Shown here: positions 33,718 to 47,197 of the stretch, piece after piece | Numbering within the stretch: the stretch's first letter is position 1 | Layout: each line of letters starts with the position of its first letter | DNA from: Ursus arctos | Lineage: Eukaryota; Chordata; Mammalia; Carnivora; Ursidae | Direction: 5' to 3' | Assembly (NCBI RefSeq): GCF_023065955.2 | Contig: NW_026622997.1 | Span: 17,216,001 to 17,280,000 of the forward strand | Length of the DNA: 64,000 nucleotides | Notes under the pieces: generated by a model | Databases searched by the model: none | What the model was told of the DNA's origin: nothing | What the model saw: only the letters and a program-made list of their open reading frames with translations | Translations under genes and position numbers: made by a program

Positions 33718-35072
33718 TGCTTTGGCAGCGGTCTGGAGTCCCTTAGTCACCAATCAGCAGCCGGCAGGGCCCACCTGCCCCTACCCTCTGAGATTATCTG
33801 TCTTCCCTCAGTCCCACATGGGCCAATCAGTGCAAGGCAAGCACCCCCAAAACTTTGTAAAAAAAAAAAAAGGGGGTGGGGGGTGGACAGAGCAACCATG
33901 CTCACGTCTATGCCCTCCCTAAACCTGCTCCTTTTTAAATGGGTGCCATATTGAAAAGGATCTGATCCATCAAGTATCGTTCAGGAGAAATCAATAAGCT
34001 GCTTTTTTAAGGGATATTTGTATTTTTGCACGGGTACGTCATTAATCAATAGGGTGAAGTTTCAGGTATAAACAATAGGACAGAAGAGAGAAATTTGGGC
34101 CTCAATGAGTCCCAGGACCCTCCAATCATACCAGCTAGACCAGTTTATTTCACCGGAAGGCAGGTTCTATTCACAGTGGAATTGTACAAGGAGCTTGTTG
34201 CCTAAGTAACCTTGAAAAGCTGTCTTATGACGCACATATTACAAAACCAAAAGGTTGAAGAAGTTTTCTTGGAGGCTACTCTGTGTCATCAGGGTTTAAT
34301 AATAGAAGTTAAAACACCCTCCCAATTGGAAATAAGATGATTCAAAGACCCAACTGAACACTTTGAACAGCACGCAAACATCCCGTCAATCATAAAGGCA
34401 GTAGGCAGTCCAAGAATTCGTGTGTGCCGTCTGCACACCTTGGATGTTTACCTGTGTCCCTGAGAACTTCTAGGTGGCATGATGGGACTGAAGACCTGGC
34501 CCCTGGAGTACTAGTCTCGGCAGCAGCAAGGGGCGAAAACGTGAAAGAGAATAAAAGGCACCTGTCTGCATCAGAACACCAGAGACAAAGCACGGCTCTC
34601 ATTTGTAGCCAGCTGCCTGAGGCTTCCCAATTGAAGCTGAGAAAGGGCTGGGCTTTTGGCAGCTGGGCAGCTCACTGGCTGTGGGAGGCCCCCTTCCTGC
34701 ATTTCCCGGGGAAGAGGGATGTTCTCTTTTATAGAAATGGGGTGGGCAGTGGGCATGTGAACTGCAGGTGGGACACCAGTGTGTGCAACCCAACATCCAG
34801 ACCTATGCTGTCCCCGCGGTAACCTGGGCCACAGCTGGGAAGGTCCTAGGTTCCTTCCATTTGTAGCTTTTCTTTTTCTTTCTGAAGGAATTCCCAGACA
34901 TTGCGGGTTTCCTGGACTATTTACACAGTACTATTGATACAATGTCACTTTGATACAATTTACTGTCTTCCCTCGGCCTTCTTCTAATCTTATTACCTAA
35001 GTGTTAGAAGGCAGGGTGTGGGGGGGGGGGGGGATACCAAACTATTTTGTTTTCTGGGAAGAAGAGAGTGAG

Positions 35073-35122
35073 CATACCTAAATAAATAAATAATTTAATT
35101 AATTAATTAATTTTAAAAAATA
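35073..35122. repeat. (AAAT)/(AATT) low-complexity repeat
   Basis: AAATAAATAAATAATTTAAT then further AATT units; no SINE body precedes it. Confidence 0.8.
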
Positions 35123-35964
35123 AATGTCTGGTTAAGGAAACACCTGACTTATTCCCTTTCTCCATCCTGACCCATTCTACTTGTTTTTCACACAGAGGAG
35201 CTCTTCGGAGATTAATCACAGGCTGATTGTCGTACACTTTTTGTGGAGCCGGGGGGGGGGGGGGGAAGAAAAGCTTAAAGGAGGAGGTAGGAAGAAAGGC
35301 AGGTAGCTGGCTAGTAGCAAAAGGACTCAGATGCCCGTGACTATGGGGGAACCGGGCTGAACGTGAGAGCAACCTGTTCTCCAGATAGACTGGTGAGTGC
35401 CCAGTGGGATCTCTTAGGGCAGATTAAGAATACAAACACTGTAGTCGTGTCCTTTGGGGCATCTGTTTGCTTGAGTATCAACTTCTTTTCGGCTCAACTC
35501 ATATTTGTCAACACAGGAAAAACACAAAATTGACCAGCTCACAATATACTTGCCCATCCTAGAGAGAGTCAGATCAATGTTAGCAATTCAAAGCCAAAGA
35601 GCAGTTCTGACCTTTTAAAAGCCCTTAGAATCTGAGATTTATTTTTCTGCTAGAAAAGACTCTAGGAGACTATCAGCTGGCTCATCCGACTTGAAGAAAG
35701 GAAGGAATTATTAATGCGATTTCTGTTTTGGAGTGAGGCAGTTGAATCATAGAACATCAGAGGAATTAATTTTCCCGAAACCCTGTAGCCAGTAAGGGGT
35801 GGGGAGTGAGAGTCCAAGCTCCCCACTTTGGCAGGGTTCTGTCTTACATCCTGTTGTCTCCTGGCTGATGCATTACAAGCAATACTTTCCTTCTGTGCTG
35901 GGACGAGGCAGTGGGGAAGAAACAGGTGGTTACTCATCAGGCTGCTGACATCTGCAAAGGGAGC

Positions 35965-36125
35965 AGCACCTGTGGTTCTTGAACCCTGGCTGTCCCTTAG
36001 AATCACGTGGAGAGCTGTGACTGCGCCCCCTGGCCCATGAGTCAAATCTGAGCCTCTAGGGGTGGAGCCAAGGGTCTCCCTAGTTTGTGCAAGCTCCCAG
36101 GTGAGCTGAGAGCCACTGTTCTAGA
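35965..36125 (+). mobile_element. MER5A-type hAT MITE
   Basis: TGGTTCTTGAACCCTGGCTG, TTAGAATCACGTGG and, at the far end, AGCTCCCAGGTGAGC with CACTGTTCTAGAAC. A second weaker piece follows at about 36165-36285. Confidence 0.75.
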
Positions 36126-37009
36126 ACCCTGACTCTTCATGGTGGACAGATGGAAGACAGAGACTTGCCTGGAGCCATGCCCGCACTCACAATCACCTGG
36201 AGGGCTCGCTGGGCCCAGCCCCCAGTGTTTCTGATGCTCAGGTCTGGGGTGGGATGGAGGATTTGTATTTCTGCGGACCTAAGGACACCGCTCTGACCAC
36301 TGCTGACCTAGAGGCAACTTTCTTCAAAATTACACTTGCCTGTCTGGAGCCTGAGCGTCTGTCATACCCCCTGGAGAGGACTTGGGGTGCACAGGTGGGC
36401 AAGAGGGTAGTTTTGATTAAGAATCCGGGTAAAAAGGATTACAGAGCACATGGCTCCTATTGTAGTTGCGCTATTCCTCAGGTGTCCTGCAGCCCGACGA
36501 AGGTGCCAGCGAGCAAGCCAGAATATAAAAACCGGAATTGGAAGTGGCTCACCTTTCTTTCTCAGCTGCAAGTAAAGGCTCTTGAAACTCCTACTAGAAC
36601 TAGTGGATCTCCAGCAAACGGCTCTAAAAAGGCTACAAATAGTCTATTATCATGCCTTCTGGCAAGCCAGCAGCCCAGAGCAAGGAAAGCAGCATGCCTG
36701 GAGATCTGGGGCCCGTTTGACTTCCATGGGGCTTGTCCGGGCTCCTTGCCTTCGCCTTATAGGGTAATTGCGAAGACTTCAGTCACAGAATGAGGTCTGA
36801 GAACATGTTGCTCTCAGAGGAAAGGTGGCCGTGAAATGAAAACACAAAGGGTGTGGCAGATCCATCGTCCTCTGAATGTAACCACCCGTCTCTGCTGCTC
36901 CCCTCTTCTGTGTCTTTGGGATGAACTGGGCCTGAGCTAGGCTAGTCCGCAGCGGGAGGAATGGTGTGGAGGTCGGTCATACTCCAATAGAGGGGGCTGT
37001 GGAGTCGAA

Positions 37010-37940
37010 TTCCCGAATGCAGGGACGGTGATGGTAATGCCAATGCCGGGAGAGAGGGCTTATGTCATGATGTAGGAAAGACCTAAGGAATTCGAAGCCG
37101 AGGGCCAAGAAAGAATTCTTGAGACGTCTTTGGTGCAAAAAGGTGGTTTTATGAAAGCACCAGGATCAGACCTGTGGGCAGAAAGAGCAGCACTGGGGTC
37201 ATGAGGAATGGCCCATGATACACTTTCAAGTTGGGAGGGGGCTCGGGGGACCATAAGTCTCTAAGGAATTTTGGAAGCAAGGTTTCCAGGACCTTGAGGG
37301 GGCTAGCTGTTGTTGGGAAAAGGTCATTTATTACCGTCTAATAAAACCTTAGTCATGAGACCCTTCAGATGTATTTTGGTGGGTCATCTGCTTGGGGGAT
37401 GACTGCCAACATGCATCTTGGGGGGTAGAGATAAAGGAAGTTTCCAAAGGAACTTTTATATATTATAGTAGACTTACAGGTTTCTGGGGTTGGGCTAGGG
37501 CTGCCTTTTGCCCTTAGCAAAGTATTAACATCGAGGCAGCTGGGTCCCTAGAGGAAGGTCACTCTGCCTGTCTCAAGGACTTGTCCGTGGGCTGTAGGTA
37601 GTACGGAAATTTAATTTTTCTTCTGCTTTTGTTTCCCACGTCACATGATGAGCCATTCCAGAGAAGCGGCTATTAATTACCACGTAGGAAGGAGAAAATC
37701 GAAAAGAATCTCCAATGAACCTATAAGTTCAGAGCCATGCCTCACCAACCCAAAGATCCCTTCCATGAGATGTTAATGTATGCAGTGGCAGGGCATAACT
37801 TAACACTCTAGGGAGTGACAAAACGTTGGGGAAATTCTAATCGCCAACAGAGTCACCTCCCTGTGCGGGACCCTACTGATGGGATTTGGACAAACCCACA
37901 AGGCCAAGCTATTCAAATCTGGGAGATATTGAGACTTTTA
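37010..37940 (-). mobile_element. Probable ERV1-type LTR remnant
   Basis: On the minus strand: CTCAAGAATTCTTTCTTGGC preceded by an AT-rich region, and GGTTTTATTAGACGG / CCCAAGCAGATGACCCACC motifs typical of carnivore gammaretrovirus-like LTRs. Borders, family and terminal repeats not resolved; flanking sequence to 38.8 kb may belong to it. Confidence 0.4.
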
Positions 37941-37953
37941 AACCTGAGATTTT

Positions 37954-38151
37954 GGGGCACCTGGGTGGCTCAATCAGTTTAGCGTCTGCCTTTGACTCAG
38001 GTCATGATCAAGGCGTCCTGGGATTGAGCCGCACAGCAGGATCCCTGCTCAGCGGGGCGTCTGCTTCTCCCTCTTCCTCTGCAGCTCCCCCTGCTCATGC
38101 TCTCTCTCTGTCAAATAAACAAAATCTTAAAAACAAACAAACAAACAAACA
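37954..38151 (+). mobile_element. SINEC
   Basis: Perfect 13-bp target duplication AACCTGAGATTTT at 37941-37953 and 38152-38164. The tail ends in (AAAC)n. Confidence 0.94.
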
Positions 38152-39024
38152 AACCTGAGATTTTAAGTGATTCCTTAGCCGGGAGAGACAAGAATTGGGA
38201 TACCACAGTAACCACCAGGTCACTAAGGCCTCTTCGGCAAGTGTCTAAGCTGGCACCCTGAGTCAGTCTGTGGCCAAGGCAATACTTGCCCTTGACTTCT
38301 CTATGTGGCCTAGATGAACTGAGGCTCTGGGGGGATCTCTCTGCCTCTGGCTGAAGGTCTCACGATGTACTCTGGACCAGCATCTCACGATGCTGTACTC
38401 TGGAGCTTTTGGTCCCTACGCTCGGAACCGTTCCAGAGTCTGTGGGTCAATGGAAGTGTGTTAAACCCTACAGGTACACCACCCGGTGTGGCATTTCAGG
38501 GGATTTAACCTATTTCACTTGTGAAAAGGCTTCTTCTAAGCACTTCAGCTGGGTCAAGGACACCAACAGGCCGGTTAAAGAAAAGTACAAGGAGGCTTTG
38601 GCTCGGACTTTTGGGGTTCTTTGTGATGGGGCTTGAATTGTTTCACAAGCCCTGGCCTAATTTCCGCAAAGCTTCCAACACTGAGGATGAAAGGCATTCC
38701 AGAGCTGAAAAGGATTCTATCCTCTGGAGTGCGAGGACTGCCCGTGGTAAGGCCAACTCTGACAGGCTTAGCAGAAAACCGTTAACGCTCTCTGTTAACA
38801 GCCACCCCTAGGAAGGATATCATTGTTTTCCATAAAGAAATATAGATCATCATTTTGCTTTGAGTTTCTCCAGAACGAAAGGGCTCTGAATGGTGGCCAA
38901 GAGGCAAATGAGAGTAGGTGTCCCCAAAATGTCAGGCTGGCTGACCTGATCAGGGGAAGAGAAGGGGGAGGCAGAGGAGGGAGCTGGCATTGCAGCTCCA
39001 TTACCGGGGGAAGTTAAAAAAAAT

Positions 39025-39300
39025 TTTTTTAACTTTAGTAAAATATCCAGAACATAAAATTTACCAGTGTAACCGTGTTTAAGTATGTAGTTCAGGGGCA
39101 CTTGGCGCGTTCACACAATTGTACAACGATCACCATTATCTGTCTCCAGTTTTAAAATTTTTTAATTAGAATTTTAATGTAGATTTCTTTTTATAAAGCC
39201 ATTAAAAAGAATGAGGTCAATCTTCTATGCTGAGGTGGAAAGATGTTAAAAATACATTTAAGAGAAAGAGCCAGACACAGAGCAGTGTGTACGGTAGGTA
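39025..39300. repeat. Old L1-associated fragments
   Basis: AGAACATAAAATTTACCAGT and, from about 39190, TTAAAAAGAATGAGGTCAAT match common old L1 text; orientation of the first part unclear. Confidence 0.5.
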
Positions 39301-40908
39301 TGTTTTGTGGGTATGCTCAGATAACTTCAGGGAGATAATACAGATTGTGGAGGGGGGTTACCTCGGATCGTAGTGATGGCCTGGGGGGCATGGTCTTTGG
39401 AAGCTGAGGAGGGGTGAGAGACCTGTGTTTGCAGAAAATAAAAAAATAAAAAAATAAAAGGCTAAATGTCAGATTCTGAAGTGGAGGGTGTGTCCCAGGG
39501 GCCCAGGAGAGAAATGGGAGATGGGGTGAAATGGCAGATGTTTGAAACCTTGAACACTTCAGATTTGGGGGAATTGCAAATAGGAAGAGCAACAAGAAAG
39601 GAGGGTGGGATCCAGGATACACTTGGGGTCTGGTGCTCATTTAACACAGCGGTTGGTACTGAAAATTCTCCAGCGAATGCCAACAGTTTGATAGCTCTGA
39701 ACAGCTCTAGAAGTGAACCAGCCAGACTTTTTAAGGTTCCTGTAAGAATGCCTGCTTCATTTCTTCTCATCTGCTATCCTCCTCCTCATGCAAGCTGTTC
39801 TCAGAGCCCAGATCAGGCCTGCCAGCCGCAGAGGAACCGTATTTCAGATCCTCACATAACAGTTCCTTGTCTCCAGAACCTTCCATATCTTAAGTGCATA
39901 GCTCTGGTCTTTCATCTGTTTTCCCCGTCGTCTGCTTCTACCCCGGGCGTGAACTACCACTTTGCTTCTGCCCTCCATTTCCCCCATTGCCCCCCCATTA
40001 CTCCCAGCTCCTCCTCTTTTCTCTCCCCATCGCTTCCCTCCCACTTGCTTCCTCAGCGAGCCATACAGTGGATTTCACAGCCAGATTGATACACAGCTGT
40101 TCTTTCCAGACCAGCTCTCTCTTTCATTTCCTGGCAGCAACCTGAATGTCCAGTCCAGACTCAGCCTGGCATATTGAGGAGTGCCTGACTGACTTCTCCA
40201 GGCTCCCTTGTTAGCTCCCACGCCCCAGACAAGCAACCTCAGAAGGCTTAGAGGGACAGTGGGGGCTCATGTCTTGCCCCGCCCCCAACCCTTGTTGTCT
40301 CAATGGCTGTCATGAGTTCCTGGTCCTGGAGTCTGAGGAGTCTGGAGTGATTCTGAAGGCAGCCTCAAACAGCCCTGGTCTGACTTCCAATTTAGACCCC
40401 TCCGTGCTCTCTAAAAGGGCGTTAGTGACTTGGAGTTCAAGACCGAGGACTGCCTAGCGCCTTGTGGACCATGGACATGGTCTCCACATCAGCTGCAGCC
40501 ACACAAGGCCCTTTTAGGGTCCCTCCTTCCTGATGGCCAAGGATGAAAGGGTCAGAGACCAAGGGGCATGCACACATCTGTGATCCAGATTGCAGTTCTG
40601 GGATTGAGCCCCAGCAGTGTACCAATCATTGACCAAGAAGTGAATCAATCTAGAACTGCGCAAGAAGGGGTCCTAAAAATTTAGCCTTTCATTTTTACGT
40701 GTGGCTAAAGAGAGAGGGTTTGTCTTGATACGAGGTGATCAGAACCTGCGTCTAAGCAAGAGAAGGTGTTCCCATAATTAGGATGACATTTTAGAGGAAG
40801 TCCAACAACCAACTTAGGGCGAGCCCGTCTTGTAGAGCTGTGGTTGGCCGGCTGTGCCACCAAGCTGTCGCAGTTCTTTTTCATCATTGTCTTGGGCAGC
40901 CTTCCAGC

Positions 40909-40929
40909 GGGGGGGGGGGGGGGGGGGGG
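40909..40929 (+). repeat. Poly-G run of 21
   Basis: Uninterrupted G tract in intergenic DNA; may form a G-quadruplex. Exact length in such runs is error-prone in sequencing. Confidence 0.85.
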
Positions 40930-42210
40930 ACACACACTGCTGCCAAGCGCACCTGTGTAGGAATATCCAGACAGAGGGATCTTTTCTGCTTAGGCAAGAT
41001 TAGGGTAGGTGTGGGTTAATAAAGCGGGAGCCCACTATGTAGAGTGAGGTGAAATGATTTTTTCCCCAATTTCTATACAGAAGTCTGCATACTTTGTATA
41101 TAGGGATTCTTCGTTCTCGTAACAATTGTTGCAGTCATTTTATTTTTTCGGACTGAGCCACCCAGACTTGTCACAATATGTGCTAAAAATGCACAAGATA
41201 AAAGCAGCGGGAGAGAAGAGAAACTGGAAAATGGTTGTATGCATCTGTGTGTGGTGGCGGGCATGGGCAGAGGTAGACGGGCACAGGTGGACACGCAGGT
41301 TTCTCTTCCTTTACCAGCGAACAATCAGAAGGACTTGCAATACTATTGCGTCTGTTCTTCTAAAGCAGCAATGGAGAGACTCCGAAAGCGCTGATACTCA
41401 TATCCTGTGATTTCGCAGGAGGCAGTATAATCCCTGGTTTACAAAACACGAAATGGGCTTGAATGGAAAGAAACCCACAGCACAGCAGGAGTCCAAATCT
41501 GGGAAGGCACAAATGGCTCCTGAGTTGCAAACGTACAGAAGTGCTAAGACGAGTGCAGTCTCCCATCAGGGCCGGTTGTCAGGGCACTCTGGCACTCAGA
41601 GGACTAGACCCCATCACAACCATACCTTATATTTGGGCAGATGGCACTTTTAGCTTTGACAAAGCACTCACCTTTACTGCCTTCTTTGGAACAGCTCCTA
41701 GATGGACTGCAGTGTCGTAAGATTGCTATAAGTGCACTGTAATAATCTATACAGATGCAGCGCTTTCCTTTATTGTCTGAACAGACTGCATTCGGAATTC
41801 ATTGCTGTCAGGACCTGCTCACGAAGGAGTGAATAATGAGAATGTAGCTTTATGTACCATTATGTCTAATTCTTCGCCGTTTCTAAGTGATGGGAAAGCA
41901 TGGACCAGACGAACTACCTCTGTGCAGAGAGGTGGGAAGACAGCGGTGGATGGAGAGGCAACTCATCCATGAGGGATCTCACATCACGCAAACCTGAAAT
42001 TAGGCTGAGCTCAGTCCAAGACAATGGCCCTTCAAGGCTGCTGACAGGGAAGTCAGCAAAGCTGCTCTTGTGAACAATTAGGGGAGCTTGGTAGAGTGTC
42101 TTCCAGAGCTTGGTGTGAGGGTTTAGGTTAAGGTATTAAAATAATAGAGAATTCTAAAATTCGCTCCCCCATTCTGAAGTCTATATTGTCATCTTGTTGT
42201 CTGGACTAAG

Positions 42211-42213
<3 letters not shown>

Positions 42214-42256
<43 letters not shown>
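42214..42256. repeat. (CA)n microsatellite
   Basis: About 21 CA units, just past the putative GFOD1 3' end. Confidence 0.95.
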
Positions 42257-42258
<2 letters not shown>

Positions 42259-42388
42259 AGATGTATCATCATTCCCATCCACATTCTTGCTTTGGATCGC
42301 ACAGACCGGCCGGGAACCGAACCCATGAGCTACAGCATCTGGGTCTAATAAACAGGGAAACAGCTGGAATCGTGTCTTCTCTTCAATC

Positions 42389-42394
42389 TTTATT
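42389..42394 (-). terminator. Candidate distal poly(A) signal of GFOD1
   Basis: AATAAA on the minus strand, with GT-rich sequence (the CA repeat at 42214-42256 read on this strand) 130-180 nt further on. The alternative is ATTAAA at 42673-42678. Confidence 0.35.
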
Positions 42395-44214
42395 TGCTAC
42401 TTGCACTTCTTTCTCCCAGCAAGGCAGATTGGAGAGGGCAGCAAAAGGCCACGTGCGAGGTGGCACGTGCCAGCTGGCTGAGCGATGCTAACCCCAGTCC
42501 CCTGAGCATCGCAGAGGTAACAGCGGACATTGTCTCCTGGGTCTGGAGCTCAGACTTATGGCCCAAGGGCCCAGTAGGGAAAGTCACCTCCCACAGTAGG
42601 TTTGGCCTTAAAAACACTAAAAACAGTTGCATTCATTGTCCTTTTTTTTCCTTTTCTTTCTTTTTTTTTTGCTTTAATAATAATAAAAAAAGAAAACCAA
42701 AACCTTCTATAATTTATAAGCTATTTTTTTGCTATCTACATTATATATAAAATATAGACTCTGTTTACTTTATAACACACATCTTTTCCCCTTGATAAAT
42801 AACTCTTTAAAATATCTAGTATACATGCCTTGACTTTATATATATAAGTTTGGTTTTATACATATACATACATATATATACTCATGGTCGTACAACACAA
42901 TAAATACATACGCGACAATGACAACCAAACAAATGTAATTTTGGTTAAAAAAAAAAAACCACGATGAAGAAGAAGAAGTAGTACTGTGAAAGCACCAGGC
43001 AGCAAACAGAAAGCCATATTTGCTAGAAACTTCTCCCTCCCCTGGGCAAGGCACAGGGCACAATACTATGTTTAGATATGTTTGGATGCCTGAAGGAGAA
43101 GGAGGGGAGCAAAGTAGCTGGTCAGGCCATTTGCTTTTGTTTTGCTTCTTAACGTGGGATTAGACTAGAATCACAAGTAAGTCATGGCATTTGTAAGGAG
43201 AAGTCATGGGGCTCATTCAACCACTTAGCCCTTGTGACGGCCGCAGAGGACAGCAGAGACCGGGAAGGGGAGTGAGAGAGACGGCACGACGCTATGGTTA
43301 CTCTCTAGGCCTTGCCCGCACCGGCCTGGGCGAGCTTTCGATGCTTCACTAAGCGTAGAGCTATTGCATACGACACGGTCTTGTTTTTACTCTACTCGCT
43401 GCTGGTTTAAACAGAAAAGAGTACAACAGAATCCAGAGTAGTCAGTAGTGCAACACTTCAGTAGCCTGACTGAGAGCTAGATGCTCCGGCGGCCCTCTCA
43501 AGGGCTCCAGCAAACAGGGACTCTGACATGGGGAAGAGAGGCCACCGCCTTCCATGCTAACGGATGTGGTCACTCAGATACGACAGTGGCCTCACCTCCA
43601 GGCTCTGAGAGACCACTGAGCCCATGACCTCTTTGCATCACGGGAGGCCTTCGCTGCTCTTGTGGGAGGGCCTGGGAGCTTGACTCAGTCAGGGTTGTCC
43701 CCTGCGACTCAGAGGGCTGCCATCAGCCTGCTTGTCTGCCTAGGGTGGGGCAGGCCAGGTGGGGCATGCGGGCCATTGGTCAGGACACACACAGCTCTCC
43801 TGTCATTGCCCTCCTCCCTGTCCCCAAAAGAAACCTGAAATGCGGGCTCTGATAGTTTCTTTTTAATGATCTCCCCAATGTCATGGCCTCTGCCCTGGAA
43901 ACTTCTGGGCTTTGGCCAAAGAAAGGAGGCAGCAAGTGGGACAGGTGTCAGAAACCAGTCAAGGCCTAGAACTGTATCTCAGAGAGGAGTGGCCAGTGGG
44001 GGAGGGGGACAATCGCAGCAGAGCTGGCCTCGGGAAATACCAAAGATGGACATGGAGACGTGTGTCCCCCATCCTTGCCAGATACCATACAAACTACAGA
44101 TAACTGACCACAATGACAATCGCGATGGGAAATTTCAAACAGCTAGTTTCTGAGTACATTCGGGACATAATTGAGTTGCTAAAAAGTAAATGGATTCAGC
44201 CACAGTAGCTCAGG

Positions 44215-44455
44215 AAATACAGTCGGTTGCAGGTCTGAGTCCTAATCTCAACTCCTCCACCAACTAGCCACGGGAGCTCAGACGGGTCACTTCGCCTCTC
44301 TGCCTCCCTGTCCCCATCTGAGAGCTCTGAAGGTACCCGTGTGTGACAAGGTGGGACTTGCAACGTGGGACTTCTAGTCCTGGTTCTACCCCTAAGAAGC
44401 AGTGTGACCTCTGCCATCACTTAACCTCTCTGGGATATAAAATAAAGGATGTGAA
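44215..44455 (+). repeat. MIR-like pieces (two)
   Basis: TCACTTCGCCTCTCTGCCTC and CACTTAACCTCTCTGGGATA each resemble a MIR core; antisense within the putative GFOD1 3'UTR. Confidence 0.5.
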
Positions 44456-45129
44456 GACACTGGGCTCTGGGGTCCCTCCGGATGCCACCAGAGCTACTTT
44501 CTCCCCAGGATGTCTCCCCAGCATGCTGACATATCCCCCCCCCATTCCCACCGGAAGAAAAGCAATGCCATCCGAGACCTACTTTAGGACCAACTCAAAT
44601 CCAACAGTTGGGCTGGGAGACAAGATGAAGAGAGTTGAGAGTAGAGGCATGAATACGGTGCACGGGTAAATCGGAGTCAAATAAACGAACTCTAAAAGCC
44701 CCGCTCCCTGAGAAGACATTTTCCTATAATAATAGGAAGGCCACACCCCCCAGAGCAAAATCCAAGGCCACCTATAATAGTGGGCTAGTGACGTCTTGAA
44801 AATCCCCAACTCTGCAGTTGGCTGCATCACCTCCAATCACAATCAACTGAGGAAGTCGATTCTAAAAGAAGCTGAGTGCCATTTCCATTTTGGAAGGGGA
44901 AGAAAAATCGACTGCCTCTATTTGCAGCTCTACAAGGAACCTTCTGGCAGGACATCAAATGTGGCATCCTGTTCAACAGGACGGTGTGGACAGCAGTTGG
45001 GGAGAGCCCCCATGCAGGTCACACTGAGTGGGAGTCGTGGGATGCTCACAGGATGTGACAGGAACCCCCTCCGTGCTCGACAAGGCGCAGAGGCACAAAA
45101 CTTTCTTCTCGGGAGGCAATGTGGTTTGG

Positions 45130-45325
45130 AGAAGAGAAGTTTTGGATTCAGGGGACTCCCCTTCTGCTTAATGGTTGTGTGACTTTGGGTAAGGTACTCT
45201 TCCTGTAAGAGCCTCACGTGTGTCATGAGAAGAACAATACCCAAAACCACAGGGTCCTTGGGGGGATTCAAGGAGAAAATTTGCCTAAAATACCCTGCAC
45301 ACAGCGGATGATCGAGAAGTGTTGG
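45130..45325 (+). repeat. MIR
   Basis: GGTTGTGTGACTTTGGGTAA followed by GGGGGATTCAAGG and a CCTGCACACAGCGGATGATC end. Confidence 0.65.
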
Positions 45326-47162
45326 CGCACAGAGAGTACCTGGATGGCTCTCTGTCGATGGAGAAGGGGTCCGGAAGTAGCTTGTCTTGGAGTCAGCCAA
45401 GACTGTCCCCTAGGGAGTCCAGATACACCGGACACACAGACACTTGCCACCAGGTAGGGAAGGGGCATGTGTGGTACCCTGCGCCATCTCTCCTACTGAG
45501 AGGACAAATCATACGAGAGCTGACAGTGGTCATGGACTCAAGAAAACTCAAGAGAATCCAAACTTTCCAACGAAGCCCAGAGCATTCCAAACACTTGCAA
45601 ATACCAGGTAAGAACCACTGACCTCCACCCTCTCTCAATCTGTAGCATGAGCCCAAATTTCCGGGACCAGAAGCATCCACACAATGATAGGAACAAATCA
45701 AGCAACAGGGACTAAATGTAAAGACCCTAAAATGTGCCTCCCTTACACCGGGTCTTTGAAACACTGTAACCAGAGCACAGAGGGGCTGGATTGCTGTGGG
45801 GGGCTCGTCCTGCGTCACAGTCGCCTGATGGCACCCAGTCCCCTGAGCGCACTATAGGAGGGGCTGGGCTTTGCCCCAGGAGGCTTTGCTCAAAGCTTGA
45901 GATCTTGGCTTCCCTTGCAGCTCCCAATCAAGGCTTTGCAAGTGGTAGTACAGGGGCGAAAAGGAGCATGAAAGAAGCATCTTGAACTCATTTCCTATAA
46001 TTTTTGTATTTAAAAAATGAACTGCCTAGGTCTTTTCTTCCTCTCCTTTCTGCATCTACCTAGTACATGCATTTCAGTACGTAAAATCTGAGTAGACTTA
46101 CTAAAATATTTTTCATGCTTCTTTTCAAGAATATTTTTTTTCTTTCTATACACCCTAGCCTCAAATGAGAATTTTTTGTTTTAGACACTGAATATTTATC
46201 ACAGAACTCAGAGGCCTTTGGAAGAAAAGAAGTTTCCCAAGTCTTTTGGTTAAGTACAGAAACATAAAATTGAAACCCCTGCAATAGCCCTACTTAGATT
46301 ATAAACGACTTAGAAAAATGAGACCCACAGAGTCATCTAGTTTTCTTTCCCTTCACCCTTAATCACAGCCTTTCAGGCTAGATAGACCAAAAAAAAAAAA
46401 AAACTTCTTTCCACTCAGTGTCTACAAAAGTTATCTACCCAGAGGGCAATTTAGGAGAACCTGAACCCAAACGGACCACCGCACGGCCCTCTGCTCAAAC
46501 TATTACTGGGACTCGTTCATTCTACTAAATGTCTAGCTTTGAATTGACAACTGCAAAAGCCGGCATGCTCCCCAGGAAGGCGTGATGTCAGGGACCATCA
46601 CGTACCCTGGAGAGTGTCAGCTGACTAACCTAGCCAGGTTGCAATGGGACCCCAGGAAGTAGGGCGACTCTTTCCGGGAAGACAATCCTTCCTCCTCTGT
46701 GCTGGAAAATGACCAACTTGCCCGTGGGGTTTAGACACGCCTACCCTGCACCCACGGACAGCCGGGCGGCACAGTGTACCGACCCTGGGAGGAGGAGGGA
46801 GGATACAACGAACTATTCTGTTCATTTTCAGATTCTGCCTCCTCAGAGCCTGGGGGGGGGGGGCTCACAGCCCCTTAAATTCCCTTCCAGTTCTACCACC
46901 AGTCACCTGAAAAGATGTCTACACCTCCACTGTGTGCCAGAGACAACTGTTGGACTTCTGTGACCTGTGAACAAAAGCCATGGAGATTGACAAGTACTGG
47001 TCTCCACACCCAAGCCTGACAAATGTCGAACGGAGGATGAAGGATTAAGAAAAGGCTAACCCCCGTCTTCAAAACGTTTGACTTGGTATTTCGTTCAAGA
47101 AAGGTCTACATTTTTAAGAACCGTTTCAGTGACATTTGGTGGTAGTGAGTGCTGACCAACCC

Positions 47163-47163
<1 letters not shown>

Positions 47164-47196
<33 letters not shown>
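47164..47196. repeat. (GT)n microsatellite
   Basis: About 15 GT units ending in GCGCG. Confidence 0.93.

Positions 47197-47197
<1 letters not shown>

Larger units (their letters stand above)
22721..42388. other. TBC1D7-GFOD1 intergenic interval
   Basis: No supported protein gene. Open frames are short, lack family motifs and often run through SINEs. Contents are listed separately: LTR pieces, L2, L1 5'UTR fragment, eight SINEs, tandem repeats, CTCF motifs, poly-G runs. Stretches such as 33.7-36 kb and 39.2-42.2 kb are mostly unique sequence in which I see nothing further. Confidence 0.7.

Noticed and set aside
33374..33954. Repetitive ORFs on both strands over the minisatellite
   Set aside because: Created by an 18-bp repeat whose length is divisible by three.
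36254..36793. 179-codon plus-strand ORF
   Set aside because: Begins in MER5-like sequence and has no domain or splice support.
39466..40089. 207-codon plus-strand ORF
   Set aside because: No motif, no splice or promoter context, Ser/Pro-rich chance frame.
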